Below, in pieces: positions 9,287 through 22,200 of a DNA stretch of 64,000 nucleotides. The translations under genes were made by a program, and so were the position numbers. The DNA comes from Saposhnikovia divaricata (lineage: Eukaryota > Streptophyta > Magnoliopsida > Apiales > Apiaceae), in contig CM071601.1 in NCBI GenBank assembly GCA_036435485.1, forward strand, positions 183,680,939 through 183,744,938, read 5' to 3'. How positions within the stretch are numbered: position 1 is the stretch's first letter; each line of letters opens with the position of its first letter. The notes under the pieces are model-generated. The model saw only the letters and a list, made by a program, of their open reading frames with translations. It had not been told where the DNA came from and did not search any database.

Positions 9287-12145
9287 ATATCTGTTCCTCA
9301 TATGTGCTGAAGGCTTTTCAGCATTATTACGACAAGCAGAGATATATTGGGATTGAAAGTAGAAAGGAATGCGCCCTCAATAAGTCATCTTTTCTTTGCT
9401 GATGACAGTCTTCTTTTTATTAAGGCATCAACAAAATCGTTGCAGTCCATCCAGAAGATTTTTGAGCTGTACTCCAAATGTTCAGGACAGGTTAGTTGGT
9501 GATAGGATAAGAATTTATAAATAGTATAGCAACTAGTTTTATTCTAAATTTTGAACTAAACTAATAAAAATTATGGATAAAATATTGATAGTAAAGATAG
9601 TTTACAAATAATATAGCAACTTGAGATTTTCTATATTTAGAATCAAAATATTAGAAAGGCTGTTTAAAAGTGATAACTTAATGAGTATTATCTAGAGATG
9701 TTGGTTGAAAGCTCGACCATTAAAATTTGGTGATTATTTTCATGTTTCCATAGTTATGTAATGATTAATCTTAAAAATAGTAAAATTCTGGTTAAATGTT
9801 GATAGGAAGATATTATAAATGGTAAAGCGTTTTATTATATATCTATAGTTAGAATAAAAATGTAAGAAAGGCTGTTTAGAAGTGGTAGTAAATTAGTACT
9901 CAGAGATGTTTATATCAACTTGAGATTTTCTATATTCAGAATCAAAATATTATAAAGGCTGATTAAAAGTGATAACTTAATGAGTATTATCTAGAGATGT
10001 TGGTTGAAAGCTCGACCATTAAAATTTGGTGATTATTTGCAGGTTTCCATAGTTATGTAGTGATTAATCTTAAAAATAGTAAAATTCTGGATAAATGTTG
10101 ATAGGAAGGTATTTTATAAATTGTAAAGATGTTTAGAAGTGGTAGTAAATTAGTACTTAGAAATGTTTTCTGAAACTTTATTTATAAAGATTTAATGTTA
10201 TTTCGTATTTTGGTTGTACAGATGATAAATTTTAACAAGTCCCTGTTATATTTTTCCCCAAACACTAAGGAAGCGATACGTGCTGAATTTATAGCCACCC
10301 TAAATATGCAGACAACTGATGTAATTGAAACGTATTTAGGGTTGCCAATGATGGGAGGTAAAAACAAGAATATCATGTTCAGTAAAGGATAAAATATGGG
10401 CTAAGTTACTTTCATGGCCTACAAATCTGTTTTCACAAGCGGGGAAAGAAATCATGTTAAAATCGGTTATCCAAGCAATGCCAACGTATTCAATGTCTTG
10501 TTTTAGAATACCAGAAGGTCAATGTCAAGAGATTGAAGATTGAGAAATTGGTGGCTCGTTATTGGTGGGGGTCTTTCCAATCAAAGCGTAAAATCCACTG
10601 GAGGGCATGGAAGAAGATAAGTATGCCAAAAAATGAGGGAGGATTGGGTTTCAGAAAGTTCGCACAATACAACCAAGCATTGTTAGCTAAACAAGCATGG
10701 AGAATATTAAGAAACCCGACATCTCTTAACTCACAAGTGCTACAGGCTAGATATTTTATAAACACAAGTTTCTTGGAAGCTAAGGAAGGGAATTGCCCAT
10801 CTCTAACATGGAGAAGTATCTGCTGGGGTAAAAGCTTACTTAAAATGGGTTTAAGAAGACGTATCGGGGACGACCAAGATACATTAGCCTTTGAAGATCC
10901 TTGGATACCAAGACCACTATCTTTTCGACCGGTAACTAGGGGTTTGAATGACAATACGAGAGTCGCTGCTCTGATGAGACAGACTGCTGAGTGGAATGAT
11001 GATTTAATTCAACAACTCTTTCAAGTATAGACTCTGAACTTATTTTAGAAATTCCGCTTAGCCCTTTTGATCATGCAGACTCCTGGTTTTGGCACTATAC
11101 TGGAAGTGGAAATTATTCAGTCAAAAGTGGGTATAATCTAGCTATAAATATTAATAAGTCGGGGCCATCATCATCAGGGGAAGTGCTTTCAACATGGTGG
11201 AAAGCTTATTGGGCAAAGAAAATCCCACGAAAAATGCTAATATTTGGATGGAGGGGATTTCACGAAATTTTACCGACAGCTAAAGGATTATACCACAGAA
11301 ATGTCTCTACTCATAGTAGTTGCCCACTATGTGGTTTTGGGGAAGATTCAAATGCCCATGCAATTTTCTGGTGCCCTGTTTCACAGGAATTATGGACACT
11401 TCTTGATTATCCGTTTCTTGTGGGGAATAAAGAAGAAATATCTTTCAAAGGTATTTTATTCTATTCCTCTGAACTCTTAGACAAGGAATCTTTTGCTAAC
11501 TTATTAGTTTATGCGTGGGGAATATGGGCTGAAAGAAACAAAAGAACTCATGGCCAACAGTTTAGAACTCCTTAACAAGTTAAAAGTTGGATATCTTCTT
11601 ATATTGAGGAAATAAAGAATTCACAAGATCTCGAAGGAGAAAGAGTAAGACGTACTGTATACGAAAGTTCAGTTGGCAATCAAAGAGATGAACAGTTCCA
11701 TGAACTAAAGTTACATGTGGATGCTGCAATATCCACGCCAACAAAGATGGTCGGAATTGATGCTGCTATTATCGGAACAAATATGAGAGTACATGCAACA
11801 CTTTCAAAACCTCTCAAAGGTACACTATCTGTGATTCATGCAGAGTCACTAGCACTTTTGGTGGGATTACGTTGGGCACAAACGATTGGACTACCAATTA
11901 AGAAGGCTTTATCTGACTTTTTATCGTTGCTCCAAGCGTTGGATAACATAAATAATTACCATAACGAGATTGGTATGCTCCTTTATGACATTAAGATATT
12001 GTTATCCAGTTTTTCAGGGATATCTGTCTCCCATACTAGTCGAAAATATAATATAGCAGCCCACAATTTAGCCAAACAGGCCCTTCAACTGGAACAAGAA
12101 TCTTCATGGATGGAGGAGGTCTTTTGTCACACTGAAAATGAATAG
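9287..12145 (+). pseudogene. LINE ORF2 remnant (RT, zf-RVT, RNase H)
   Basis: The recognisable blocks in order are: SQYLFLICAEGFSALLRQAE, then a frameshift, then SHLFFADDSLLF (the catalytic ADD) ending at ...CSGQ at 9490; the RT palm and thumb resume at 10222 (MINFNKSLLYFSPNT) after the intron-like segment; 10386-10530 needs frame changes through WAKLLSWP; 10533-11030 has the ARYWWG and IHW.AW region; 11183-11575 carries the zf-RVT pattern CPLC...HAIFWCP; 11717-12145 is an RNase H-like domain (HAESLALLVGLRWA). The endonuclease and ORF1 are missing, and stops and frameshifts show it is not functional. Confidence 0.88.
9491..10221 (+). other. Intron-like insertion inside the LINE RT
   Basis: The segment begins GTTAGTTGG and ends TTGTACAG. 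Removing it joins ...SKCSGQ to MINFNKS..., the continuation expected in plant LINE RTs, without gain or loss of a base. The interior is AT-rich, has stops in all frames and contains two units of about 300 bp in tandem (from 9617 and 9916). ACAG precedes the segment and also ends it, which could be a short target duplication. It is either a spliceosomal intron or a transposon whose ends act as splice sites. Confidence 0.7.
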
Positions 12146-13654
12146 GTACGTAAATTGATAGAAATAAGTATAATTGTGTATTTTCTCTGTCAGGCTTGAC
12201 AATATGTTATTTAGTATGAACAGATGAGGAAGAGTGAATAATTGTAAATTATTCATTAAGCCTTTCACATTACTTAGCTGTGATACATTTCAGATGTAAG
12301 ATATCTCGTAAACAATTTATATGTAATTATAGCATGTCTAGAGACTTTCCGATAATTACAAATTGCAGTATCAGGTTACCTAGCTAAACTTTATCTTAGT
12401 TACTAACTCAGTAATGCGATGCCCCTCAGGATTCAGCTCTTGCAAGACACTGTCAAAATTGTCACTTCCTTGCCACTTAAATTTTTGTGATAACATTTTG
12501 TACTTTTTTGGTTGGTCTATGCATGCTGCTCTTTTGTGTTGGGAACTAAAATTTGGTTTCAATTCATAGTCCATTCTAATTGAGGTTTTACAAATTGTGG
12601 CAAAAGGTTAGAAATTTTGGCTGATGACATTATTTCTTGCAATTTGCTTAAGATAAATACGTATAAATTGTCCTGTATGTGTATACTATCTACTGCTGCA
12701 TTTGTTTGAAAAATTGTATGTATCCGAATGGTTCAAAAACCGAACTTGCTAGCTTGAGCAAGTTTCATATCCTTTTTAACCAGTCAAATATTATGAGGTT
12801 ATCAACTTGATCTACATCTAGTGCCAAATCAACCAATTTAAATTTAAATTGTGCCAGATTTAAATTGATCAACCAGTGAATTAAATTTAAATTGTGTCAG
12901 ATTTTGTTGGATACACTAGATTGTCATGGATCCTGTGACAACATTTCTGGTTAATGTTGACTAAAGTAATAATGCTCCCATTAGACGACACCTTGCCATC
13001 TACAACATATTTTTTCAAGAGAACCAATCAACCTGCGAGAAATAGCTAAACTCTAACTTAATACTTGTGCTAAAACCGAGTTTTGAGTGGATTTTTGCAC
13101 CGAGTTAGTTTGGTCAAACCAGTTCTCATTGTGGTGTTTCAATTGACTTTGTGCCATGTTGTAGATAATAATCTACATGAATTTGATCCTCCTTCCTGTT
13201 ATTAACAGATTAGGGAGGCATTAAGCTTTAGTTTAATTAAATGTGAGAAAACTGGTGGATAGGGTAATTGTTACATTTTGTTTTAATTTCCCTTCTAAAG
13301 TAGAAGTAGGTTACCATAGGTTAAAGTTGATTAATCCGATATTCAAAATGTTCATATTTGAAGTTAATAGAAATCCAGGATGGGCGGGAATATGTCTGTT
13401 GTGTAATTAAGTATCTAACCAAAGGGCTTTCCTTTGGTTAGAGGTTTTGTTTCTTTGTGTTTATATTGTACTAAAATATGGTTGGAATATATTAGAAAGT
13501 TCAATATATTTATATCTAATCAAAGGATCATCTCTGGTTAGATTTAACTTTATTTTACAATATTATGTTATGATATAATTTTGTTTTTGAGATTTTTATG
13601 CTATATGATACAAAAGGATTTATGTTTTCTCTTTGTCTCTTTTGTGATTTTCAG
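12146..13654 (+). other. Candidate 3'-UTR intron of the LINE
   Basis: Immediately after the TAG stop at 12143-12145 comes GTACGTAAATTG, a good donor. At 13621-13654 there is a long pyrimidine tract ending TGTGATTTTCAG. The intervening DNA is AT-rich and unlike the GC-richer 3' end that follows (GGGGTTTTAACGAGGC motif near 13900). No reading frame confirms the splice, so support is only from consensus and composition. Confidence 0.35.
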
Positions 13655-14154
13655 TTAAAAGTTCATAAGGAGCTCTACGGAGATTTGGATGGTTAGAGGT
13701 AGATGTGCGCAGGGGAAGGAAGGAGGACTTCGATGTATAAATCAGTTTGACTATTGTTATTGATGGCAAAAGGGATTTCATTATAGCCACCGGAAGCTAC
13801 GAATTTTACTTTTAGCCTCTTTGTAAACGATGTTATTATATTTTGGAGGACACTCTTTTCCCCCCTTGAGTTTTTTCCCATTGGGTTTTACACTCGCGGG
13901 GTTTTAACGAGGCCTTCTTTTGTGGGTTATCTTTTCAGACATTAAAGGCGTTGTTGTTTAAACGTCCGGGAGTACTTGCCTTACTTTCGGTTAGATGATA
14001 TCCTTTTTTGAATGAAGGAAACTCTTTTGATTTGAACTTTGTATTTCGATGCAATTCATTAATGAAAATGTTGCTTTAGTCAAAAAAAAAAAAAAAAAGT
14101 TTCCTCACGTTTTTTGTATCTTTTCATATTTTTATCATGTTTATCAATAATGCA

Positions 14155-14198
<44 letters not shown>

Positions 14199-14318
14199 TA
14201 TATTACATAATTATGACGTCACACCGGTTGAACCATCGAACCAGTAACTAGTAGGGCTTCCGGTTCGATGCCCGGTCCGGTTCTGAACACAGCAAAATAC
14301 AATAAAAAGGTGTGTGAC

Positions 14319-14860
14319 TAGGCTGTCAATGGATCGGATATCCGACCCGATCCGATCCGTAGCTAAATTAACGGGTATGGATCCTTCCAAAAAAAAATCT
14401 GATCCATTAATGATCCGATCCGATAACGAGCGGATATGGATTTGGTATGTTTCGATCCAATAATGATCCGATCCGAATATATTATATATGTTATACATTT
14501 TATATATTTAGGTAATATATAGTATATATTCAATATATACATAAAACATATATAATATATAAAATTTTATATAAATAATATTATTTTAGAATATAAATTT
14601 GGATTTGTTAATGTATATGTAATAATTTTTATTTTATCAAAAAAAATTAAAATACTATTTTTTAAATTAAAAAAATTTTATTTTTAAAATTTATTAAATG
14701 GATCGGAGGTCCGATCCGATAACCCGAAATCCGAACGGATCGGATATGGATCGACCTAAAAAATATCTGACTCCTAATCCGATCCGATCCGAAAATTTTT
14801 AACAAATTCGAATATGAATTTATGATGATCTGACCCGAATCCGACCCGTTGACAGGCCTA
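14319..14860. mobile_element. hAT-type MITE rich in GATCCGATC motifs, copy B
   Basis: The ends are TAGGCTGTCAATGG and the inverted TAGGCCTGTCAACGG. The flanks TGTGTGAC (14311-14318) and TGTGTAAC (14861-14868) are identical to those of the copy at 1760-2286, so both descend from one insertion. It is non-coding; the minus-strand ORFs across it are translations of the repeat. Confidence 0.8.
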
Positions 14861-16247
14861 TGTGTAACAATAAATTGAGGATGTGCAAACATCAACACTC
14901 ATAATATAATATGTAAAATGTTAGACGCACAAAATTTCGTACACAAATTATAATATAAATGCATGTCATATTTTAATTTAATAATTATTCAATCAATTGT
15001 AATGTATTCATGTGCATTAACATTAATATCTTACGATAAAAATATTCTATTATCTCACATCATAATGTCATATCATTTTACAATAATTTTTTGTACAAAA
15101 ATATATACCCTTAATTTACTACTCATATATTTCATCCATCCCAAATTTTTTGTCTTTATTTAATTCTTAATGATCAAATTGACGAAAATTTGACCAATTA
15201 TTATATATATATAATATAAATAAAAATTATATTATTAGAAAATATATTTAATTTATTTTAATATATATTAAATTTATTTTAATATATATTTTTTAAATTT
15301 AGGTAAATATAACAATTTATTCGCAGCTTCGCAACCCGTATTCACAACCAGTATAGATAGATATGGTAGAACATAGAACATAGACATATGGCAGAACATA
15401 CTTAGATGCCCATCTCTCATTCTAAATTATTTTCTCTAATTTATAGCAACATTTTGTAAAATAAATAAAACTTTTTTTTTTGTGAAAATATTTTGAGTAA
15501 CTACTTGTGATTTGCATTTCTTCTATTAAATTTTTTATTACTGTTATTGAATTATATATTTGAATTTATCAATATTGCATTCAACTCTTTTGCAATACTC
15601 AGGGGCCAACACTATAAAATTTTGCACAATTTTTTTTAAAAAAATACATGTCATATTTTAATTTAATAATTATTCATTCAATTGTAATGTATTCAAGTGC
15701 ATTAACATTAATATCTTACAATAAAAATTTTCTATTATGTAACATCATAATGTCATATCATTTTAAAATATTTTTGTACAAAAGTTTATACCCTTAACTT
15801 ATTACTCATATATTTAATATCTTCCAAAATTTTAGTCTTTGTTTAATTTTTAATGATCAAATTGATTAAAATTTGACCAATTATTGAATATATAATATAA
15901 ATAAAAATTATATCATAAGAAAATATATTTAATCTATTTTAAAATATATTTAATTTATTTAATATATGTTTTTAAGATTTTATAAATTATAAAAAATATA
16001 ATATTTAAATATTAGTCAAAATTTTGTCAAATCGTAATAAGTCGGACAAAAAGATTTGGGACGTACACACTAATCACCCTAGCCCCTTGCCAGCACACTT
16101 GCCTTACTTACAACTTACAAGTAGCTGAGGTTGCTTCACTCTGCGTGCACTAGGACTAGGCACCATTGTTGAAAATTAAAAGAGATTTCTAATTACTGTA
16201 GTCATTACCTGCTTATGTGTCAAATACATAGTAGCACACACTAGTAC

Positions 16248-16250
<3 letters not shown>

Positions 16251-16284
<34 letters not shown>
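16251..16284. repeat. (AG)17 microsatellite in a 5' leader
   Basis: Seventeen AG dinucleotides end 15 bases before the start codon of the MEB-like gene. They probably lie in its 5' UTR, a common place for GA/CT repeats in plant genes. The stretch 15869-16250 upstream is AT-rich promoter or intergenic DNA with no other recognised feature. Confidence 0.9.
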
Positions 16285-16286
<2 letters not shown>

Positions 16287-16298
16287 AAGTTTATTAAA

Positions 16299-19200
16299 AT
16301 GGAGAGAGCAGAAATAAAGTGTGAGAATGAGATTGAACAAGCAGAAGAAGAAAATGAAGGCTTGCAAGTTAGGCGGAGTACGAAATTACCTAATAACCAG
16401 AATTCAAATTATGTTGAAGGTGATGATGATGATTTGCATACTGATTCTAACCAGAAGAATGTGGATATGAATGATGTAGTTGATGATCATTTGGTGTCTG
16501 CACCAATTGAGGACCTCAAATTAAGTTTTAATGGAGAAATTGAATCAGAAGAAGAACAAGTTGATTCAAAAAGCTCAGAGAACTGTGTTTCTTATCAGAA
16601 TGCTCAAGGTACTTTAAAAAATTGTCCTTAAACTTTATACATGTATATATATACGCACACAGTGTGCCCTACGCCCCTACCTGTGGACCGCTTGGGGAAA
16701 AGAAGAGGCCATATGTGTCTCTATTCTCTCCGTGTATGTATGTACAATACTTGCTTGTATACGAATTACCTTCTCCTTTTTTATTTTGTTTTTATTTTTT
16801 CCTTATTAATAGATTATTAGATGTCCTTGATTTATGTATCGATTCGAGCTTGAATTGAGGTATACAGTGCAGATCTGCTTGAATATGTTTTTGTATGCAT
16901 TTATAAATTCTTTTTTTGCTGTCGAATTCGGGATTTACTGAGACTGATAGTTATACTGTTAATGTTTTGTTTCATTTATCTGGTTCGCATAGTTTGGTTC
17001 AATTGCAATGACTAATAAATTGAGCACTGTAGGACTTGTTTGATGTTAGTTAAGAAACAAGAGGCAAACAAGATCTGTTATTGCGAGTTTGCAGTTCGAT
17101 ATTTCAAATAGAGGATCTAGACTCTGTTCATAGCAAATTTGAGTCATGCTTCATGTATTGTATACATTTGAAATCCAAGAGGGAAGACAGTAATCCGTTG
17201 TGCCCCATACACCTATATTACCAAGTCTCTCTGCTTTCTATAAACTTTCGAGTTCTTAGACATACATAGGGATTCGTTTCTTGTATTTGATTTCACCTTT
17301 TACGTTTAGAAAAGTTAATTGGGCAATGAACAAATATCTATATTATGTGAATGCAGGTACAGGCTCTATTAATGGATCATCTTCAAATGGGCATAGTGGC
17401 ATTGAACATGCTGCTCCAGAGAAAATTGACGGTGACAGCGAAGTAGATGTGACAAGAAAGAGTTTAGATATTAGACAGTATTTGAGCCAGGAAAGTGAAC
17501 TTGAACATGAACAGTATGGCAGTTTGTCTGATTCCACTTTCTTGCCTTCTGAAATTTATCCTAAAGAAGATAAAGCTAGTTTGAATTTCTCTAGCTATAA
17601 AGAAGTACAGAGTTCAGAGACTAACCTACTAAATGCAAGTGATCATGATGCTACTGAGTTGGATGTTGAGAGAGTATTAAGAAAACAGGATACACATGAG
17701 TTATATTGTCCCAACTGCAATTCTTGTATTACCAAGAGGGTTATTATCCGTAAAAGGAAACGCAGACTTCCAAATTCAGGCGAAGAAGGCAAACGTAACA
17801 GATTGGAGAACGTTACAGGGACTGACCCAATTTCTACATCTGCACCAACAGCCAGCAACCCATCTAACAATGCAGTTGATACTTGTGTGGATGGTAGTGG
17901 AGCACCTGCATCTAATAATATAAATCAAGATCAAGATCAAGAACCAGATGTATTCAGATGCTTATCTTGTTTTAGTATTTTTATTCCCACAGGTATATAG
18001 TATTCGATTGATGGAGAGTTTTTTTGTTTTCCTAGTATGATGTTCGTAGCATTGCTACATTTAGTGATGATGATGACGAGTCTTTTTGCCAGAAATATTG
18101 CGCAAATTCCGTAAAATTTATACATATTAATTGCTCTTAACTTTTCCAAGGACTAGGTATAACATGTTAGACTAATTATCCGTCTTGAGACTGATAGTAG
18201 GTGCCAAGAGACCACTTATCAACTGAACCTAGGTTACTAGCAGAAATAATACTTTATTAAAATAAAGTCCTTAAGGCACTAACCTTACAACACAACCTCT
18301 GGTAATGCTTTATGTAGGTGAAATGTGCAGTGCAAGTACTTGGAGCATCAGGAAGGTATTACATATTAGTGCCCTGCATATATTAAAGTATATTAATTTA
18401 AAATATACCTAAAAGCTTACCTTAAGTACTACATGGTTCTGATGGCACAAACCAAAACAAACATAGTTCTCATGGAGTATAGATTGACCTTATCATATCT
18501 AAAAACAAAACGAACCTTACTTGGATGAGCCGGTGTCGGATAACTGGTAAACGTGAGCCGTTCATAGAATGCTGTATCAAACTCTGAAAAGTAATGGCAA
18601 GAGCTAAATAACATTTTCAGGGGATCACTTCTACAATTAGATGCAGGAATCCTTAACCGCCAATAATTATATATATCTACATTACTAACGAGAAGGCTAT
18701 TTGACACATTGTATGCTTTGATCACCATGCGACAGATAATGACCCAAGTTACTAGTTAGATCTGTTTCGAACTTTATGGATGCTTTAGAATTTGTATGGA
18801 GTTAAATATGTAGAGATTTTTCTTTGAAGTATAATTATGTCCCACCATCTTTAATTTTTAAATTGCTGCTTCAATAAAATTAGAATGATTTACATTGTAT
18901 TATATCTTTGATTCCTAGTTTTATGACTAACAACTTTTTCTTTGATGTTAATGCGGTAGACATGGTTAATTATTTCCCATTATTGCATGTATCTTCACTC
19001 GATTCTGTATCCACAGATAAATTTAATGAGCCTCTGACATGTACATTTGATGTTTCATATGTAAATCAAAATCCATTTTGTATATATTTTACTAATTAGC
19101 CTTTTTTTAAAAGAAAAAATAGCCGGTCTCATATGACTGGTATGCATATGTTTCTATCCACATTGTAGGTGATGGCTTTAAGTTGTTCCGGATGTTTGGA

Positions 19201-22200
19201 GATAGAAGCGACAAGGATAATTTGCAAGATCCTCCACATACACAAGTTATGAAGAAAAGCTGGTTTTCTACTCTTTTTCAGTCGGAAAAAAGTGAGTTTA
19301 TGAAGCGGAGTAGAAATATATGTCGTTTCACCAATGTTTACTTATCAATGTGTAAGATACTAGCATGTAAGCATGATATTTACCTTTTATTCATTAATCA
19401 AACTATTCTCAATCTTGTTAAAATTGATTTCTGACCAAAGTTAGTGGAATAATGTATCTACTACACTATGCAGTTGGCACATTTTATGCCCTGGCCAAAC
19501 CAAATGAAGTCTGCTTATGGGCCAAGAATCGGTCCTTTAGTTTTATCACAGAAATAAACAATACTTGAATTTTTCATACGTGTCTTCATTTTAAAGTAAA
19601 TAATACTTGTGCATGGACTGTATAGTGACTCCTGGAAACTCAGTGGCTACAAATGTGAAATTAGTTTATATTGTTTCTTGAAGTGAGTAGTTTTTTAAGG
19701 TCAATATATACCTCAAATATTATTCTGCATATAATAGAATGAGAATGTGGATGCATCATAAATCAATTACAATCTGTCAACAACTAAGGGTTTTTTCATA
19801 AATTGTCTAGAGGATTGGTTGATCAGAAGGAAGCTGACATCAGGGGTTGTCAGGTGCAATGTAAACTATGGAATAGGATAGCCAAAAGCAATTAACAAGA
19901 GTGGAAGATAGTACAAGTAGTGATGTCTATATACATTTAGCTCTTAGCCCCTATTCATTGTGTAAAGAGTCCTCAAAGAACCTAGTTTCTTAGATCAGGC
20001 TATGGATGAAGGCTCTTAGCCCCTATATTTACACCTTGCATGTTTATATCTTACAAGGAAGGCGTGGTTGTATTGTGTCTAGAACCTTCTCTTTGTCCCA
20101 TTTGTAGAAATAAAAGCATGTGCAAAATAAGGAATGACTTCACTTAAAAAGAAAAGAAAAAAAAAAGAATGGCTTCAAAATTTCCATCACCATCAAACTA
20201 TAAGCTCCTTAGCATTTTGGTGTAAAAGAGCCATATCAATAGCTTGGTGACATGATAAATTGAATTACAGATGTTAAATTAAATTAACGGACTGGATTGT
20301 TGATTAGATTAGCACTTTACTAGATAATGTTAATTTAATAATCTCTCATAAAAGTCCTAATATTTTTATGTGAACTTCGATGCAGGAGTTAGCGCTATTG
20401 CAGACATGGCAACAGATGAGACTGAAGTGCATATTCCTTCAAACTCAATGAGGCAACAAAATGGTAGTGACTCATCAATACATGAATCTTCCTCTCATGC
20501 TCAGACCAATTTAAATGGAAAACCTTTAAAGACTGATATCAAAGAAGCTATTGAGGGTAGAGCCAATCAATTATCTCCTAAAAAAGTTAGTCTGTCAGAA
20601 CCTGGAAGCTTAAGTAATTTTGAAGATCAAGTTTCTATGAACTTAAATAAGGAGATCGGGAAAGCCTCACAAAACAAATCTCCCTCAGATGAAATTTATG
20701 CTGATGGAGAAAGTGACCAGAGTGAAATCAGTGGATTCAAGGAAGGTGGCATTAATATTTTGTCTCCTTCATACTATGAGGTGCCACTTAATCATGAAGT
20801 TGAACATCCAGGAATAACTCTGGCTGGAATTCCACCAACTACTTCCAGAGAAGCTGAGGAAATTTCTGCGTTTAAACCTCAAGAAAATGGGCTCAAGTTT
20901 TTTATTCCTTCTGCCGATAGTTCTATTACTGTTGAGACTTCCAAACAAGACCTAAAGTTCAATGGAACAATACCAAATATAAATTCAGGTACATGATTTG
21001 ATGCCATAATTTTGGCACATAGCACTTTTTCATGTTTGACCATGCGTTATGGTTTTAATGTTTATAGTTTGAACCCTAAACATTGTAGTAAATATAATAT
21101 TGCTATCTCGAAGATTTTTTTTTTATGCTACCTGTCTTCACCTTATGTAGATTAAGGTGTGTATATCATTTTAAAAATACTGAACTCATCTGCTGTGCTC
21201 TCCTTAAAAATTTAAACCAGATTATATACCATGAATTTAATGCGAGAATTTGAGAAGTTTTGCTTAGATCTAGTCTTTTAGCTGAGGTCCTCACGCATAT
21301 CGTACAATGACTTTGCAGATGAGAAGGAAACAGCTTTTTTATTACAGACACCTCTATCAGTTCATGAAGAGTCATCTACCAATAGCAAAGTGGTCATAAC
21401 TTCAAGTATGCCTCCTCAGAATGAGCAAAATAATGGTGCATCGCTTCCTTCTAAATTTGCAATCCAAACCAAAAATGGAGAAGTCACAACAAATGATGAA
21501 GGTTTGTGAGTAGAAATTTTGTGCTTTTAGAGCTTGAACAACCTACACAGCAGTCTCAGTAGTCAACCTAGTGTTGTCCTGCTGAATAGTAGGATGGTTA
21601 ATTAGAATATTTTTTCATGTGATTTTATGTGCCGGACGTGGGGCTTTACAACTAATCATAATTCTATCCATGAAATTTTATTATTTGCTTTGTATATTCG
21701 TCCATATCTCCATAATTTAGGTTTTCATTTTTGTTATCATCTGGTTACTTATATTTGATGGCAATTGATGGTGCAACAATGGCGAGCAGACTCTTCTATG
21801 TGATCTTAAGGTCCATACATGGAAAGTTGCAGCTTCACACAGTTAAATTGGATTTCAATATCTGTCTATGACCAACAAAGGTTTAATCCTTGTAGTAGGT
21901 CATGCATAGCAGCCCAATATGCTTAATCTTTGTATAAAGATCTACCTGTATTTATTACATACATTTCAACTGCATTTCTTCTACATTGTAAATATGTTCT
22001 AAGCATAATGGAGCATGTGGATTCTGCTTATTATTCTGCACTTGGTTCCATCCAGAAATCTTAATATGAAGAAAATAAATACTTGTCTAGAATTATTTAT
22101 GAGATCATGCAGAACTCGGAGATAAAAAAAAAAATACTGGAAATTTTGTGGAGAGTGCACAAGTGAAAAGCCAGAGAGCCTCTGTATTTTATGGCATGCA

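Larger units (their letters stand above)
9282..14098 (+). mobile_element. 5'-truncated L1-type LINE with poly(A) tail
   Basis: The element starts inside the reverse transcriptase, just before a SQYLFLICAEGFSALL motif. It continues through FADD, a thumb or connection region, a zf-RVT-like region and an RNase H-like domain, and ends in 17 A residues (14082-14098). The target duplication is AAAGTTGCCTC (9271-9281) against AAAGTTTCCTC (14096-14106). Copy A shows the empty site AAAGTTGCCTCACG at 1060-1073. Two GT...AG segments (9491-10221 and 12146-13654) look like introns, which is odd for a retrotransposed sequence. Confidence 0.9.
8622..14292. mobile_element. hAT-like element, copy B, split by a LINE
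   Basis: Perfect 8-bp TSDs CAAAATAC (8614-8621 and 14293-14300) enclose the inverted ends CTGTGTTC and GAACACAG. Without the nested LINE the element is about 846 bp. The interior at 8800-9100 looks genic: a leader-like pyrimidine-rich stretch, then an ATG at 9023 or 9029, then an intron-like AT-rich run. I cannot identify the gene of origin. A captured 5' gene end is an inference. Confidence 0.68.
8131..15868. repeat. Segmental direct duplication, copy B
   Basis: This matches 1-4310 in order: a hAT-like element, a (TA)n tract, a GATCC-rich hAT MITE, and the older 650-bp-spaced repeat pair. It is interrupted by a LINE (9282-14098). Relative to copy A it keeps an extra stretch of about 50 bp near 8991-9040. 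It lacks the foldback and both Mutator-type elements, so those inserted into copy A after duplication or were polymorphic when it occurred. Confidence 0.9.

Noticed and set aside
14211..14898. Minus-strand ORFs rich in GSD/RIGS words
   Set aside because: They are translations of the GATCC repeats of the hAT MITE, as are the similar ORFs near 2199.
1..15868. The two large repeats as LTRs of one LARD-type element with a 3.8-kb AT-rich interior
   Set aside because: No primer-binding site, polypurine tract or TG...CA ends were found at the repeat borders, and the repeats contain complete older transposons. Tandem segmental duplication is simpler.
17643..17870. Minus- and plus-strand ORFs overlapping MEB-like exon 2
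   Set aside because: They are shadows of the coding exon; the exon frame carries the Cys-pair motifs and correct splice phases.
18429..18728. A 99-residue minus-strand ORF in MEB-like intron 2
   Set aside because: No recognisable domain and it lies entirely inside a supported intron.
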